From positions 186,001 to 250,000 of the forward strand of contig NZ_FRBH01000005.1 of NCBI RefSeq assembly GCF_900142565.1: a DNA stretch of 64,000 bases, given 5' to 3'. How positions within the stretch are numbered: the stretch's first letter is position 1; the number at the start of each line of letters is the position of its first letter. This document shows positions 30,119-39,381 of this stretch, one piece after another. The notes beneath the pieces were generated by a model. The model saw nothing but the letters and a program-made list of their open reading frames with translations. It ran no database searches and was not told the origin of the DNA. A program made the translations under genes and the position numbers. The DNA is from Chishuiella changwenlii (GTDB taxonomy: Bacteria > Bacteroidota > Bacteroidia > Flavobacteriales > Weeksellaceae).

Positions 30119-30979
30119 ATGTTTAAAAAACTAAGCCTTATAGTTTTAATTGGCGCTTCTGTAATGTCTTGTAATAAGACTTACAATAAAGCGATGAAAA
30201 GTACGGATAAAGATGAAATTTTTACCCTAGCAACACAGTTGTATGAAAGTGGTAAATATGATTTAGCAAATGAATTGTACGAGAAAATTTCGACATCTTT
30301 TGTAGGAACAGAAAAAGCAGCAGATATTGCTCATAATATGGCGCAAGCTAATTTTAACGAAAAAAACTTTCGTTTAGCTGGTCATCAATTTAAAAGTTTT
30401 GCGGGTGCTTATCCAATGGATAGCCGTGCAGAAGAATCACTATTTAAATCTGCTTTCTCATATTACAAAGATTCGCCGAAATATGACTTGGATCAAACAA
30501 GTACGTATACAGCAATTGATGAGTTACAAAGTTTCATCAATACATATCCAGAATCTGCTCATGTAAATGATGCCAATAATTATATTACAGAACTTAGACA
30601 AAAATTAGAATTAAAAGCTTTCGAAATTTCTAAAGTTTATTACAGAACGATGAAATATAAAGCAGCTGGTGTTGCATTCGATAACATGATCGATGAATAT
30701 CCAGATTCTAAATTTAGAGAAGAAGCTATGATGTATTCTTTACGTTCTAAAGCAGAATTAAGTTTAAACTTTTCTCGTTTAGAAAACAAAGAATTACGTT
30801 TACAAGATGCTAAAACTCAATATCTTTTATTAACAAGATATTATCCAGAAACTAAATTTAAAGATGAGGCTGGTAAATTGTTAGAAAAAATTGAAAAAGA
30901 TATTACTGCAACTAAAACAGCTTTAAATAACATAGAAGCAGCAAGAAAAAAAGTTGAAGCTGAACAAGCTTCTTTATAA
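30119..30979 (+). CDS. bamD: Outer membrane assembly lipoprotein BamD
   Basis: A component of the BAM complex that inserts beta-barrel proteins into the outer membrane. N-terminal lipoprotein signal with lipobox before Cys18 (SVMSCNK). The rest is tetratricopeptide-like: repeats such as LYESGKYDLANELYEKIS, NFRLAGHQFKSFAGAYPMDS and KYKAAGVAFDNMIDEYPDSK, the last being the usual YP-x-S repeat end. Length 286 fits. It heads the conserved order bamD-rpoZ-coaBC-DUF4835-recN. Confidence 0.93.
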   Translation: MFKKLSLIVLIGASVMSCNKTYNKAMKSTDKDEIFTLATQLYESGKYDLANELYEKISTSFVGTEKAADIAHNMAQANFNEKNFRLAGHQFKSFAGAYPMDSRAEESLFKSAFSYYKDSPKYDLDQTSTYTAIDELQSFINTYPESAHVNDANNYITELRQKLELKAFEISKVYYRTMKYKAAGVAFDNMIDEYPDSKFREEAMMYSLRSKAELSLNFSRLENKELRLQDAKTQYLLLTRYYPETKFKDEAGKLLEKIEKDITATKTALNNIEAARKKVEAEQASL

Positions 30980-31024
30980 ACAACGAATAATAGTATAAAA
31001 TAATAAAATTTTAATTCTTTCATT

Positions 31025-31348
31025 ATGAATTTCAAGGATATAGGTGCAGCACCAACAACACAAACTTATGATCGTAATAAAATCGATGAGAAAACAGGAA
31101 ACTTATACGAGTCGATTGTTATTATGGGAAAAAGAGCAGAACAAATCAACCAAGAAATGAAAACTGAATTAATTCAGAAATTGGATGAATTTGCTGCACA
31201 TACAGATTCTTTAGAAGAAGTTTTTGAAAATAGAGAACAAATCGAAGTTTCTAAATTTTACGAAAGATTACCAAAACCGACTTCAATCGCGGTTAAGGAA
31301 TGGTTAGACAATGACGTATATTACAGAAATCCAAATGAGGATAAATAA
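31025..31348 (+). CDS. rpoZ: DNA-directed RNA polymerase omega subunit
   Basis: A 107-residue Bacteroidota-type omega subunit. The central segment NLYESIVIMGKRAEQINQEM corresponds to the conserved omega core, in which the K-R-A motif contacts beta prime. It promotes assembly and stability of RNA polymerase. Its stop overlaps the coaBC start (TAATG), so translation is coupled. Confidence 0.9.
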   Translation: MNFKDIGAAPTTQTYDRNKIDEKTGNLYESIVIMGKRAEQINQEMKTELIQKLDEFAAHTDSLEEVFENREQIEVSKFYERLPKPTSIAVKEWLDNDVYYRNPNEDK

Positions 31349-32547
31349 TGTCTGTTTTACATAGCAAAAAAATTCTTTTGGCAGTTACTGCCGGAATAGC
31401 GGCCTACAAAGCCGCTTTTCTTGTTAGAGGACTTATCAAAACTGGTGCAGAAGTAAAAGTTATTATGACGCCTGATGCACAAAATTTTGTAACACCACTA
31501 ACACTTTCTACTTTGTCTAAAAATCCTGTTGAATGGGAATTTTTTGGAGAAAAAGGCGATTGGAATAATCATGTGGAATATGCGCTTTGGGCAGATTATA
31601 TGATTATTGCTCCATGTACAGCCAATACACTTTCTCACATGGCAGACGGTACGTGTGATAATCTTGTATTAGCAACTTATCTTTCTGCTAAATGTCCTGT
31701 TTATTTTGCTCCAGCAATGGACTTAGACATGTATAAACATCCATCTACTTTAGAAAACATCGAAAAACTAACTTCTTTTGGTAATATTTGTATTCCTGCA
31801 GAGGCAGGTGAATTAGCAAGTGGTTTAGTTGGTGAAGGAAGAATGGCAGAACCTGAAAATATTATTCAGTTTATAGAAAAATCTATAGCAGCTTCTCTTC
31901 CACTCTATGGTAAAAAAATTCTAGTTTCTGCTGGACCTACATACGAAAACATAGATCCTGTTCGTTTTATTGGTAATTATTCATCTGGAAAAATGGGATT
32001 CGAAATTGCTAAAGTTGCAACTAGCTTAGGTGCAGATGTTACCTTAGTTAGTGGTCCAAGCCACGAATCTGTTGTTGGATATCCTATAAGACGTGTAGAT
32101 GTAATTTCTGCAAATAATATGTATAATGCCATGCATGCAGAATTTAACAACGTAGATGTTGTGATAATGTCTGCAGCAGTTGCAGATTATCGTCCAAAGG
32201 ATGTAGCTGAACAAAAGATAAAGAAAGAGAATGATGATAACATGACAATTGAATTGATTAAAAATCCTGATATTCTAAAATCATTAGGCGAAATCAAAAC
32301 CCATCAATTATTGGTTGGTTTTGCTTTAGAAACAAATAATGAAGAAGAATATGCAAAGAAGAAATTAATCAAGAAAAATTTAGATTTTATCGTTCTTAAT
32401 TCTATGCAAGATAAAGAAGCTGGTTTCCAGAAGAATACAAATAAAATAACAATTATTGATAAAGATTTATCTATGCAACAATTTGATGCTAAAACAAAAA
32501 CAGATGTTGCAAAAGATATTATCAATACTATTATAACTAAACTATAA
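31348..32547 (+). CDS. coaBC: Bifunctional phosphopantothenoylcysteine decarboxylase/synthetase
   Basis: Two steps of coenzyme A synthesis: ligation of 4'-phosphopantothenate to cysteine and decarboxylation of the product. The N-terminal half is an FMN-binding flavoprotein with LLAVTAGIAAYKA, the active-site His in WNNHVEYALWADYMIIAPCT and PAMDLDMYKHP. The C-terminal half has VSAGPTYENIDPVRFIGNYS and SGKMGFEIAKVA for nucleotide binding, and MSAAVADYRPK. Length 399 is complete. Confidence 0.96.
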   Translation: MSVLHSKKILLAVTAGIAAYKAAFLVRGLIKTGAEVKVIMTPDAQNFVTPLTLSTLSKNPVEWEFFGEKGDWNNHVEYALWADYMIIAPCTANTLSHMADGTCDNLVLATYLSAKCPVYFAPAMDLDMYKHPSTLENIEKLTSFGNICIPAEAGELASGLVGEGRMAEPENIIQFIEKSIAASLPLYGKKILVSAGPTYENIDPVRFIGNYSSGKMGFEIAKVATSLGADVTLVSGPSHESVVGYPIRRVDVISANNMYNAMHAEFNNVDVVIMSAAVADYRPKDVAEQKIKKENDDNMTIELIKNPDILKSLGEIKTHQLLVGFALETNNEEEYAKKKLIKKNLDFIVLNSMQDKEAGFQKNTNKITIIDKDLSMQQFDAKTKTDVAKDIINTIITKL

Positions 32548-32556
32548 AGAACTAAC

Positions 32557-33465
32557 ATGAAGAAATTCGCTACTATTTTCTTTTCGATTTGCTTCGCAAT
32601 CACTGCGTTTTCGCAAAATTTAATCGCTGATGTAAAAGTAGATTACTCAATGGTACAAGGCTCAAATACGCAAGTTTATCAAACGTTACAAAAGTCTTTA
32701 ACAACGTTTATAAATTCTACAAAATGGAGCAGCGAACGATTAAAAACACACGAAAGAATAGAAGCTAATTTTGTTATTAATGTTTTAGAAAGACAAGGAA
32801 ATAAATTTAAAGCAAACATTTTAGTACAATCTAGAAGACCTGTTTTTAATTCTACTTACTACACTCCAGTTCTTAATTTATCTGACGATAATTTTTCTTT
32901 TCAATACCAAGAGTTCGAAGAATTAATTTTTAATGATAGAAAGTTTAGTAATAAGAACTTAACAGATGTTATTACTTACTACATTTATTTGATATTAGCA
33001 TATGATGCAGACACTTTTACAAAAGAAGGTGGAACAGAATATTTTAAAATGTCTAAAAGAATTGCTGATTTTGCACAAGCTAGCAATAGTTTTTCTGGTT
33101 GGAGCGAAATGGACGGATTAAAATCTCGTATGGCATTAATTAATAACATCTTAAAAAATGATAATTCAACTTTAAGAAATATAAGCTATCAATATCATAG
33201 AAATGGTTTAGACTTAATGTCGGATAGCGAAACACGTGCAAAAAATACAATTGGAAACACATTATTACAACTAGAGTTTTACCAACGTGGAAATTTTTCT
33301 CAATTTTATCCTTTAGAACTTTTCTTAACTGCAAAAAATAACGAAATTGGTCAGATATTTTCAGGAGGACAACCTTCTACAGTTAATATAGAAAAATTAA
33401 AAGAAATTTTAAACGCTCTTGCGCCAAGATATAGTGATGCGCAGTGGAATAAAATGAAAAAGTAA
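32557..33465 (+). CDS. DUF4835 family secreted protein
   Basis: Signal peptide MKKFATIFFSICFAITAFS, then QNLIADVKVDYSMVQGSN and so on. The protein matches the DUF4835 family, which occurs in Bacteroidota almost always between coaBC and recN. Its function is unknown; the conserved operon and export suggest an envelope role. The stop is directly followed by the recN ATG. Confidence 0.88.
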   Translation: MKKFATIFFSICFAITAFSQNLIADVKVDYSMVQGSNTQVYQTLQKSLTTFINSTKWSSERLKTHERIEANFVINVLERQGNKFKANILVQSRRPVFNSTYYTPVLNLSDDNFSFQYQEFEELIFNDRKFSNKNLTDVITYYIYLILAYDADTFTKEGGTEYFKMSKRIADFAQASNSFSGWSEMDGLKSRMALINNILKNDNSTLRNISYQYHRNGLDLMSDSETRAKNTIGNTLLQLEFYQRGNFSQFYPLELFLTAKNNEIGQIFSGGQPSTVNIEKLKEILNALAPRYSDAQWNKMKK

Positions 33466-35124
33466 ATGCTAAGAACGCTTCGTATAAACAATTTTGCTAT
33501 TATTGATCAATTAGAAATTGATTTTAATGCTGGTATGACAACCATTACTGGAGAAACTGGTGCTGGTAAATCTATTATTATCGGAGCTTTAAAGTTAGTT
33601 TTAGGTGAAAGAGCCGATTTAAAATCACTTAAAAATGCTGACGAAAAATGTATTATAGAAGCTGTTTTCGATATTCATAATTTAGATTTAAAGCAATTCT
33701 TTGAAGAAAACGATTTAGACTACGAAGACGAATCTATTTTAAGAAGAGAATTATTGCCTTCAGGAAAATCGAGAGCTTTTGTAAATGATACACCTGTAAA
33801 GGTTTCTATTTTACATGAATTGTCTGAATTATTAATTGATATTCACTCTCAATTTAATACACCAAAAATTTTTGAAGCTGATTTTCAATTATCAATGTTA
33901 GATATTTATGGGAATAATAAAGAGATTCTAAAAGAATATAAAACAGATTTTGAACAGTATAGCATTACGAAGAAAAAAATTAAAGAAGCACAAAACTCGT
34001 TAGAAAATCAATCTCAAGATTTAGAATATAAATTGCATTTATGGGAAGAGCTAAACAATGCTTCTCTAAAAGCAGGAGAATTAGATGAGTTAGAAGCTGA
34101 AATAAAATCTTTGTCTAATGTAGAAGAAATAATTTCTACATTAAATGAAACATACCAATTTTTGGAGCATCCAGAAATGGGAATTATTTCTCAATTAAAT
34201 GAAGCGAGTAACAAACTAAATAAAATCTCAGATTTTAATACACAGTACAATTTAATTTATGATCGTTTAATTTCTTCTAAAATAGAATTAGAAGATATTT
34301 CTAACGAAATGAGTTCTTTAATTGAGGCTTCAGAGATTAATCCTGAACGTTTACAAGAAATTACTGAACGTCATGATTTAATTCACCAGTTACTAAGAAA
34401 ACATCATGTAATTACAATAGAAGAATTAATTGAGAAACGTGACGAACTCGAAAGCCAAACTTCTGGTTTTGATAATTTAAGCGATTTAATTATTCATCTT
34501 AATAAAGAATTAAATTCTATTTCTGATAAATTACAAAAGCAAGCCATTAAGATTAGAAAAAATAGAACTTCTTCTATTGAAATAATTAAAAAGAATATTT
34601 TAGAAACGCTTGCACAATTAGGAATGGAAAATTCTCAATTGACAATACAATTAAACGAAACTTCAGATTTTACCTTAACTGGTAAAGATGAAGTTGTATT
34701 CTTATTTTCTGCTAATAAAGGAATGGAACCTAGAATTTTCGAAAAATCTGTTTCTGGTGGGGAACGATCACGTTTAATGTTAGCTATAAAGAAGCTACTT
34801 GCGACGCATCAACATTTACCTACTTTAATTTTAGATGAAATTGATACGGGTATTTCTGGAAAAGTTGCAAATGAAACGGGGAAAGTAATGCAAAAAATGG
34901 CTGAGAATATGCAATTATTTGTTATTACACATTTACCACAAGTTGCATCTAAAGGAAATCATCAAGTAAAGGTTTACAAAGAAGTTGTTGGTGAAACTAC
35001 ACAAACAAATGTAAAAGAGTTATCTGAAAAAGAAAGATTAACAGAAATTGCTCAGATGATTTCTGGTTCAGAAGTTACAGATGCAGCGCTTAATCAGGCA
35101 AAAGAATTGATGAATCTTAATTGA
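33466..35124 (+). CDS. recN: DNA repair protein RecN
   Basis: An SMC-like ATPase that acts early in double-strand break repair. Walker A GETGAGKS at residues 29-36, a long coiled-coil middle (about 150-370), the ABC signature SVSGGERSRLMLAIK, Walker B LILDEIDTGISG and the switch His in VITHLPQVAS. Length 552 is standard. Last gene of the bamD operon, with a strong terminator at 35151. Confidence 0.96.
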   Translation: MLRTLRINNFAIIDQLEIDFNAGMTTITGETGAGKSIIIGALKLVLGERADLKSLKNADEKCIIEAVFDIHNLDLKQFFEENDLDYEDESILRRELLPSGKSRAFVNDTPVKVSILHELSELLIDIHSQFNTPKIFEADFQLSMLDIYGNNKEILKEYKTDFEQYSITKKKIKEAQNSLENQSQDLEYKLHLWEELNNASLKAGELDELEAEIKSLSNVEEIISTLNETYQFLEHPEMGIISQLNEASNKLNKISDFNTQYNLIYDRLISSKIELEDISNEMSSLIEASEINPERLQEITERHDLIHQLLRKHHVITIEELIEKRDELESQTSGFDNLSDLIIHLNKELNSISDKLQKQAIKIRKNRTSSIEIIKKNILETLAQLGMENSQLTIQLNETSDFTLTGKDEVVFLFSANKGMEPRIFEKSVSGGERSRLMLAIKKLLATHQHLPTLILDEIDTGISGKVANETGKVMQKMAENMQLFVITHLPQVASKGNHQVKVYKEVVGETTQTNVKELSEKERLTEIAQMISGSEVTDAALNQAKELMNLN

Positions 35125-35150
35125 TAAACATATAAAATTTCAAAAATAAA

Positions 35151-35172
35151 ACCCGATAGCTTTCTATCGGGT
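35151..35172. terminator. Bidirectional terminator between recN and the FAH gene
   Basis: ACCCGATAG-cttt-CTATCGGGT with A run before and T run after. Serves recN rightward and the leftward pssA operon. Confidence 0.9.
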
Positions 35173-35200
35173 TTTGTTTTTATTTTATAATGTGAATATT

Positions 35201-35809
35201 TTACAAAACATTAACTTCAAATACTTTTTCGTTATCTAAGTATCCTTCTAATTTATCCTTAGAATTAATTTTTGCAACACCAGCTGGTGTTCCAGTATAT
35301 ATTAAATCTCCTTTTTTTAATGTAAAATATTTAGAACATTCAGCAATTAAAGTATTGATATTAAAAATCATTTCTTTTGTATTACCTGTTTGTACATTTA
35401 CTTCATTTCGATCTAATTTAAAAGAAAGATTATCTAAATCGAATTTTTCTTTTGGAAAAAAATCTGAAACGAAAGCTGAACCATCAAATGCTTTAGCTAT
35501 TTCCCAAGGAAAACGTTTCTCTTTTAATTCTTGTTGAACGTCTCTAGCCGTAAAATCTATTCCTAATGCGATATCAGAAAAATAGCGATGCGCAAACTGA
35601 GGCTGAATCATTTTACCTACTCTATCTATTTTAATTACAACTTCTGTTTCGAAATGGATTTCTTTAGAGAAACTTGGTATTACAAATGGAAAGTTTTTTC
35701 TAAGAATGGCAGAATCTGGTTTCATAAAAAACATTGGAGAATCTGGAACATCATTATTTAACTCTTTAGCATGTTCTACATAATTTCTTCCTACACAAAT
35801 AATTTTCAT
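35201..35809 (-). CDS. Fumarylacetoacetate hydrolase family protein
   Basis: A 202-residue FAH-fold enzyme: ICVGRNYVEHAKELNN at the start, FMKPDSAILR, the metal-binding HFETEVVIKI (Glu-x-Glu pattern) and ALGIDFTARDVQQELKEKRF, and the C-terminal LKKGDLIYTGTPAGVAKI. Small family members act on C-C bonds of 2-oxo acids or as oxaloacetate or acylpyruvate hydrolases; the substrate here is not decided. It is the last gene of a leftward operon, three bases after the exonuclease. Confidence 0.93.
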   Translation of the reverse strand: MKIICVGRNYVEHAKELNNDVPDSPMFFMKPDSAILRKNFPFVIPSFSKEIHFETEVVIKIDRVGKMIQPQFAHRYFSDIALGIDFTARDVQQELKEKRFPWEIAKAFDGSAFVSDFFPKEKFDLDNLSFKLDRNEVNVQTGNTKEMIFNINTLIAECSKYFTLKKGDLIYTGTPAGVAKINSKDKLEGYLDNEKVFEVNVL

Positions 35810-35812
35810 AAT

Positions 35813-36571
35813 TTAGAATCCGTTTTGTAATTTAATTTTAGTGAAAACCTTTTTTGTATAAAGTGGGAAGTCTGCATTTTGTAACCAATTATAATAACCA
35901 GGGTCTTTTGCAAATACATCAGAAACAATTTGTCCTTTGTATTTACCAAAAGAAATAACTTCGTTTCCTTTTTCATCTATTTGTACAAAACCAGCTAAAT
36001 CAACCGTTTTACGTTGAGAAGAAAATTCACTTAAAAATTTATTATCATTTTCTAACTCATCGTACTTTTCTATTTGTGCCATTAAGACTTCGTATGTTGC
36101 TAAGGTATCAGCTTCTGCTGAATGAGCATCTACTAAATCTTTATCACAATAATATTTATAAGCTGCACTTAAATTACGAGGTTGCATTTTATGGAAAATA
36201 ACTTGTACATCTATAGGACGATGTTTTGTTAAATCAAAATCGAATCCGTTACGTAATAACTCTTCTGCTAATAAAGGAATATCGAAACGATTAGAATTAA
36301 ATCCTGCTAAATCAGAATCTTTAATCATTTCTATAATTTTTGGTGCAAGTTCTTTAAATGTTATAGCGTCTTTTACATCTTCATCAGAAATACCATGGAT
36401 AAGTGTTGTTTCTGGTGGAATTGGAATTCCAGGATTTACTTTCCACGATTTTACTTCTTTTGTTCCGTCTGTAAATGCTTTTACTATTGCAATTTCTACA
36501 ATACGATCCTTAGAAACATTAGTTCCTGTTGTTTCTAAATCAAAGAAACAAATATTTTTAGTTAGTTTCAT
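35813..36571 (-). CDS. DnaQ-like 3'-5' exonuclease
   Basis: A 252-residue DEDDh exonuclease. Exo I FFDLETTGTN, exo II AGFNSNRFDIPLLAEEL, exo III VDAHSAEADTLATYEVL. The C terminus (ISFGKYKGQIVSDVFAKDPG and YYNWLQNADFP) is the small domain also seen at the end of exodeoxyribonuclease X. The frame is open further upstream, but ATG 36571 gives the usual start and overlaps the pssA stop as ATGA, so translation is coupled. It probably acts in DNA repair or proofreading. Confidence 0.92.
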   Translation of the reverse strand: MKLTKNICFFDLETTGTNVSKDRIVEIAIVKAFTDGTKEVKSWKVNPGIPIPPETTLIHGISDEDVKDAITFKELAPKIIEMIKDSDLAGFNSNRFDIPLLAEELLRNGFDFDLTKHRPIDVQVIFHKMQPRNLSAAYKYYCDKDLVDAHSAEADTLATYEVLMAQIEKYDELENDNKFLSEFSSQRKTVDLAGFVQIDEKGNEVISFGKYKGQIVSDVFAKDPGYYNWLQNADFPLYTKKVFTKIKLQNGF

Positions 36572-37308
36572 TTTGTAATTTCTTTTCTGAATATGATTGA
36601 GGTCATAATGTATAAAACTATAATAATTGGTATTGCAACAATTTGTAAACAAATTAATAAACCAATTGTAATAATCAAAAATATGAATTTATAATAGTTT
36701 TCTGCCCAACTCAATCCTTTAAATTTTAAGGCAAATAATGGTAAATCTATAATTAATAAAATACTAAAAACAATAGAAATTAAAATTAATAAATAAGGAT
36801 CTATTTCTGTATTAATAATTTTACCATTGTTATAGTAAATAGAAAAAACTGAAAAAATAAACAATGTATTAGATGGTGTTGCTAAACCTTTAAAATAGGT
36901 TGCCTGATCTTCGTCTAAATTAAATTTTGCTAATCTTAAAGCTGAAAAAGCCGGAACTAGAAAAGCGAATAATGAAATTGCTGCAATTTTTAGATTAGGA
37001 TTTTCATAAATAAAATCAACAGATAAATGATTAAACATAGAAAATAACATTAAACCAGGAACAACTCCAAATGAAATACAATCTGCCAAAGAATCTAATT
37101 CTTTTCCTATTGGACTACCAATTTTCATTAATCGAGCAACCATTCCGTCTAAGAAATCTGCAACCAAAGAAATAATCATTAAAACCATAACAATAGTTAC
37201 AGTTGTTGTAGTAATTTCTCCATTACTAGAAATAATGAAAATTGACGACAAAACGCCACAAGAAAGATTAAGAAGAGTTAATAAATTTGGTATTGTAATT
37301 AATTTCAT
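36568..37308 (-). CDS. pssA: CDP-diacylglycerol-serine O-phosphatidyltransferase
   Basis: Makes phosphatidylserine from CDP-diacylglycerol and serine at the inner membrane, the route to phosphatidylethanolamine. The CDP-alcohol phosphatidyltransferase motif D-G-x2-A-R-x8-G-x3-D-x3-D is present: LDGMVARLMKIGSP then GKELDSLAD. Six or more hydrophobic segments cover 246 residues. The promoter at 37326 and coupled downstream exonuclease and FAH genes make a three-gene operon. Confidence 0.94.
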   Translation of the reverse strand: MKLITIPNLLTLLNLSCGVLSSIFIISSNGEITTTTVTIVMVLMIISLVADFLDGMVARLMKIGSPIGKELDSLADCISFGVVPGLMLFSMFNHLSVDFIYENPNLKIAAISLFAFLVPAFSALRLAKFNLDEDQATYFKGLATPSNTLFIFSVFSIYYNNGKIINTEIDPYLLILISIVFSILLIIDLPLFALKFKGLSWAENYYKFIFLIITIGLLICLQIVAIPIIIVLYIMTSIIFRKEITK

Positions 37309-37325
37309 AAATGAATTTTTCTAGA

Positions 37326-37333
37326 CAAAAATA
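37326..37333 (-). promoter_or_regulatory. -7 box of the pssA operon
   Basis: Minus-strand TATTTTTG, perfect TAnnTTTG, 17 bases upstream of the pssA ATG. Confidence 0.65.
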
Positions 37334-37378
37334 CAAACAAAAAACTATCCTAATCCTTTTTAAACACAATAAAACCTT

Positions 37379-37386
37379 TAATTTTG
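37379..37386 (+). promoter_or_regulatory. -7 box of the PorV/PorQ-family gene
   Basis: TAATTTTG, perfect. A start codon at TTG 37384 would lie inside this box, so the later TTG at 37417 is the better start. Confidence 0.6.
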
Positions 37387-37416
37387 AGTTTTTATATTCG
37401 TAATCAAATTATTTTG

Positions 37417-38514
37417 AAAAAATCATTCTTTATTTTATCGTTAATTACAAGTCAATTTGTTTTTTCTCAGGCAGCTAGAAAATATTCAAATGAATTTTTG
37501 AATATTGGTGCAGACGCACGTTCATTTGCTATGGGAAATGCAGTTGTTGCCAATATAGGTAATGCAAATGCTGCCTATTGGAATCCAGCTGGTTTAACAG
37601 AAGTAAATTATGATTGGGAAGCATCTGCCATGCATGCAGAATATTTTCAGTCGATAGCAAAGTTTGATTATGCTGCTGTGGCTATTCCATTAAGAGAAAG
37701 TAATTCTACAATTGCCTTTTCTTTGATGCGTTTTGGTGTTGATGATATTTTAAATACAACAGAGTTAATCGACAACCAAGGAAATGTAAATTACGATAGA
37801 ATTTCTAAGTTTTCTACTGCAGATTATGCATTAACAATGTCTTATGCAGGAAATGTTTTCAATAATAAATACATACAATTTGGTGCAAATGCAAAAGTTA
37901 TTTACCGACATATTGGGAAATTTGCACAAGGTTTTGGATTTGGAATTGATTTAGGTATACAATATCGCACAGAAGACAAAATGTTTTTTGGTGTTATGGC
38001 TCGTGATATTACAACTACTTTTAATGCATGGAGTATTAACAAACAGAAAGTAAAAGAGATTGTTATTGATGAACCTCAAAATGATGGTGAACCTACAATT
38101 TTAAATGATTTACCAGCAGAAAATATTGAGTTAACAATGCCTAAAATACAATTTGGTATGGGAAAACGATTCGATTTTAACGACCGATTATCTCTATTAG
38201 GTGAGGTTGATCTTAGTGTTGAGTTTCAACAAACAAATGCTGCTATTTCTGGAAAAGGATTCTCTATTTCTCCGCAAGTCGGTGCTGAATTAAATTATGA
38301 TGAGATGATTTTTGTTCGTGGTGGATTAAATAATCTTCAGAAAATAGAACAGTTCAACGGTAAGCAACAAACTCAAATACAACCAAACATTGGTGTAGGA
38401 TTTAAATACAAAGGAATCTCTATAGATTATGCCTTAACAAATTTTGGTAACAGTGGAATTGGTTTATATTCTAATATATTCTCTGTTAGATTTGAGATGG
38501 ATAAATGGAGATAA
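37417..38514 (+). CDS. PorV/PorQ-family outer-membrane protein (PorV2-like)
   Basis: A member of the PorV/PorQ family, whose founding members serve the type IX secretion system as outer-membrane barrel shuttles. Evidence: LNIGADARSFAMGNAVVANI and ANAAYWNPAGLTEV near the N terminus, then a beta-rich barrel and a C-terminal strand FSVRFEMDKWR. No ATG is available; TTG 37417 gives MKKSFFILSLITSQFVFSQ, a good signal peptide. An earlier TTG at 37384 lies in the -7 box. Most similar, from memory, to the group called PorV2, rather than PorV itself. Confidence 0.82.
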   Translation, partial: KKSFFILSLITSQFVFSQAARKYSNEFLNIGADARSFAMGNAVVANIGNANAAYWNPAGLTEVNYDWEASAMHAEYFQSIAKFDYAAVAIPLRESNSTIAFSLMRFGVDDILNTTELIDNQGNVNYDRISKFSTADYALTMSYAGNVFNNKYIQFGANAKVIYRHIGKFAQGFGFGIDLGIQYRTEDKMFFGVMARDITTTFNAWSINKQKVKEIVIDEPQNDGEPTILNDLPAENIELTMPKIQFGMGKRFDFNDRLSLLGEVDLSVEFQQTNAAISGKGFSISPQVGAELNYDEMIFVRGGLNNLQKIEQFNGKQQTQIQPNIGVGFKYKGISIDYALTNFGNSGIGLYSNIFSVRFEMDKWR

Positions 38515-38590
38515 TAGATTAAGATAATTATCTAAAACATTAAAGTTGTTTAAACTTTTTTAAATAAGTACAATTTTGATTAATTCTATA

Positions 38591-38658
38591 TGTCATTCTT
38601 AGCCTGTCGAAGAATAATATAAGGATTCTATAAATGTTTCGACAAACTCAACATGACA
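38591..38658. repeat. Imperfect inverted repeat, dispersed-repeat type
   Basis: TGTCATTCTTAGCCTGTCGA (38591-38610) and the segment 38636-38658 ending CAACATGACA are imperfect inverted copies. The words TGTCGAA and CTCAACATGACA are typical of intergenic repeats that are dispersed in many Bacteroidota genomes. A small TCCAGT-aaaa-ACTGGA hairpin follows at 38675-38690. It lies between two convergent genes. Confidence 0.6.
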
Positions 38659-38701
38659 AGCTCAACATGCAAACTCCAGTAAAAACTGGATAATTATTAA
38701 A

Positions 38702-39136
38702 CTATAAAATCCCTAATAAATCTATTTCGAAAATCATAGTGGATTGTGGTCCCAATTCTTTAGAAATTTCTCTGTTCTTATATCCTAATTCAGGATTTAT
38801 AACAAAACGATATTTGCTTCCAACAGGCATTAATAAAACACCTTCTGCCCATCCTTTTATTACATTTTCTAAAGGAAAAGCTGCTGGTTTTTTGCGTTGT
38901 ACAGAACTATCAAATACTTCGTTATTTATATTAGTTCCATGATAATGGCAAAGAACTGTATCACTCATTACAGGCATTACACCATCTCCTTTTGTAATAA
39001 TTTCGTATAATAAACCAGATGGAGTTTCGATAACATTCTCATTTTGTTTGAATGCTTCTCTAAAAGCTAAACCTTCAGCAGCATTTTTTTCTGCTAGTTC
39101 CTTTTTTCTTTTTTGTAATAATTCTGCTACACCCAT
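38702..39136 (-). CDS. FKBP-type peptidyl-prolyl cis-trans isomerase
   Basis: A 144-residue protein: a helical N-terminal region (QKRKKELAEKNAAEGLAF) resembling the FkpA/Mip dimerisation segment, then the FKBP domain with VLCHYHGTNINNEVFDSSVQ, PLENVIKGWAEGVLLMPVGS, KYRFVINPELGY and IFEIDLLGIL. There is no signal peptide, so it is probably cytoplasmic. It speeds proline isomerisation in folding proteins. Confidence 0.94.
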   Translation of the reverse strand: MGVAELLQKRKKELAEKNAAEGLAFREAFKQNENVIETPSGLLYEIITKGDGVMPVMSDTVLCHYHGTNINNEVFDSSVQRKKPAAFPLENVIKGWAEGVLLMPVGSKYRFVINPELGYKNREISKELGPQSTMIFEIDLLGIL

Positions 39137-39151
39137 CTTTATTATTTTTTA

Positions 39152-39159
39152 CAAATTTA
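39152..39159 (-). promoter_or_regulatory. -7 box of the FKBP gene
   Basis: Minus-strand TAAATTTG, perfect, 15 bases upstream of the ATG at 39136. Confidence 0.65.
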
Positions 39160-39330
39160 ATATTTTAAATTAATTATATACTTTATAAACTACTTAATAA
39201 ATAAGGAGTTCATCTTCTAATTTAAATTCAATAAATTTTATATCTAATCCATAATTTTTATTCATTAAATTTTACTAAAAGTAGACAGTTTTTACTCAAT
39301 AAACTTTAGCAAAACACGTTCAAAATCATT

Positions 39331-39359
39331 TTGTTAGGAATTTTCAATTGCTACATTTG
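39331..39359 (+). promoter_or_regulatory. Consensus promoter of the 39382 gene
   Basis: TTG (39331-39333), 18-base spacer, TACATTTG (39352-39359): a textbook Bacteroidota sigma-ABfr promoter. The TTG is the -33 box and not a start codon; the ATG is at 39382. Confidence 0.85.
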
Positions 39360-39381
39360 GCAACAATTTAAAATTAAACAA

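Noticed and set aside
36572-36652. 27-residue upstream extension of the exonuclease
   Set aside because: It lies within the 3' end of pssA and is not family-like; ATG 36571 overlaps the pssA stop as ATGA and gives the usual start.
39331-39381. TTG 39331 as start of the surface protein
   Set aside because: This TTG is the -33 box of a consensus promoter whose transcript begins after it; ATG 39382 gives a perfect signal peptide.
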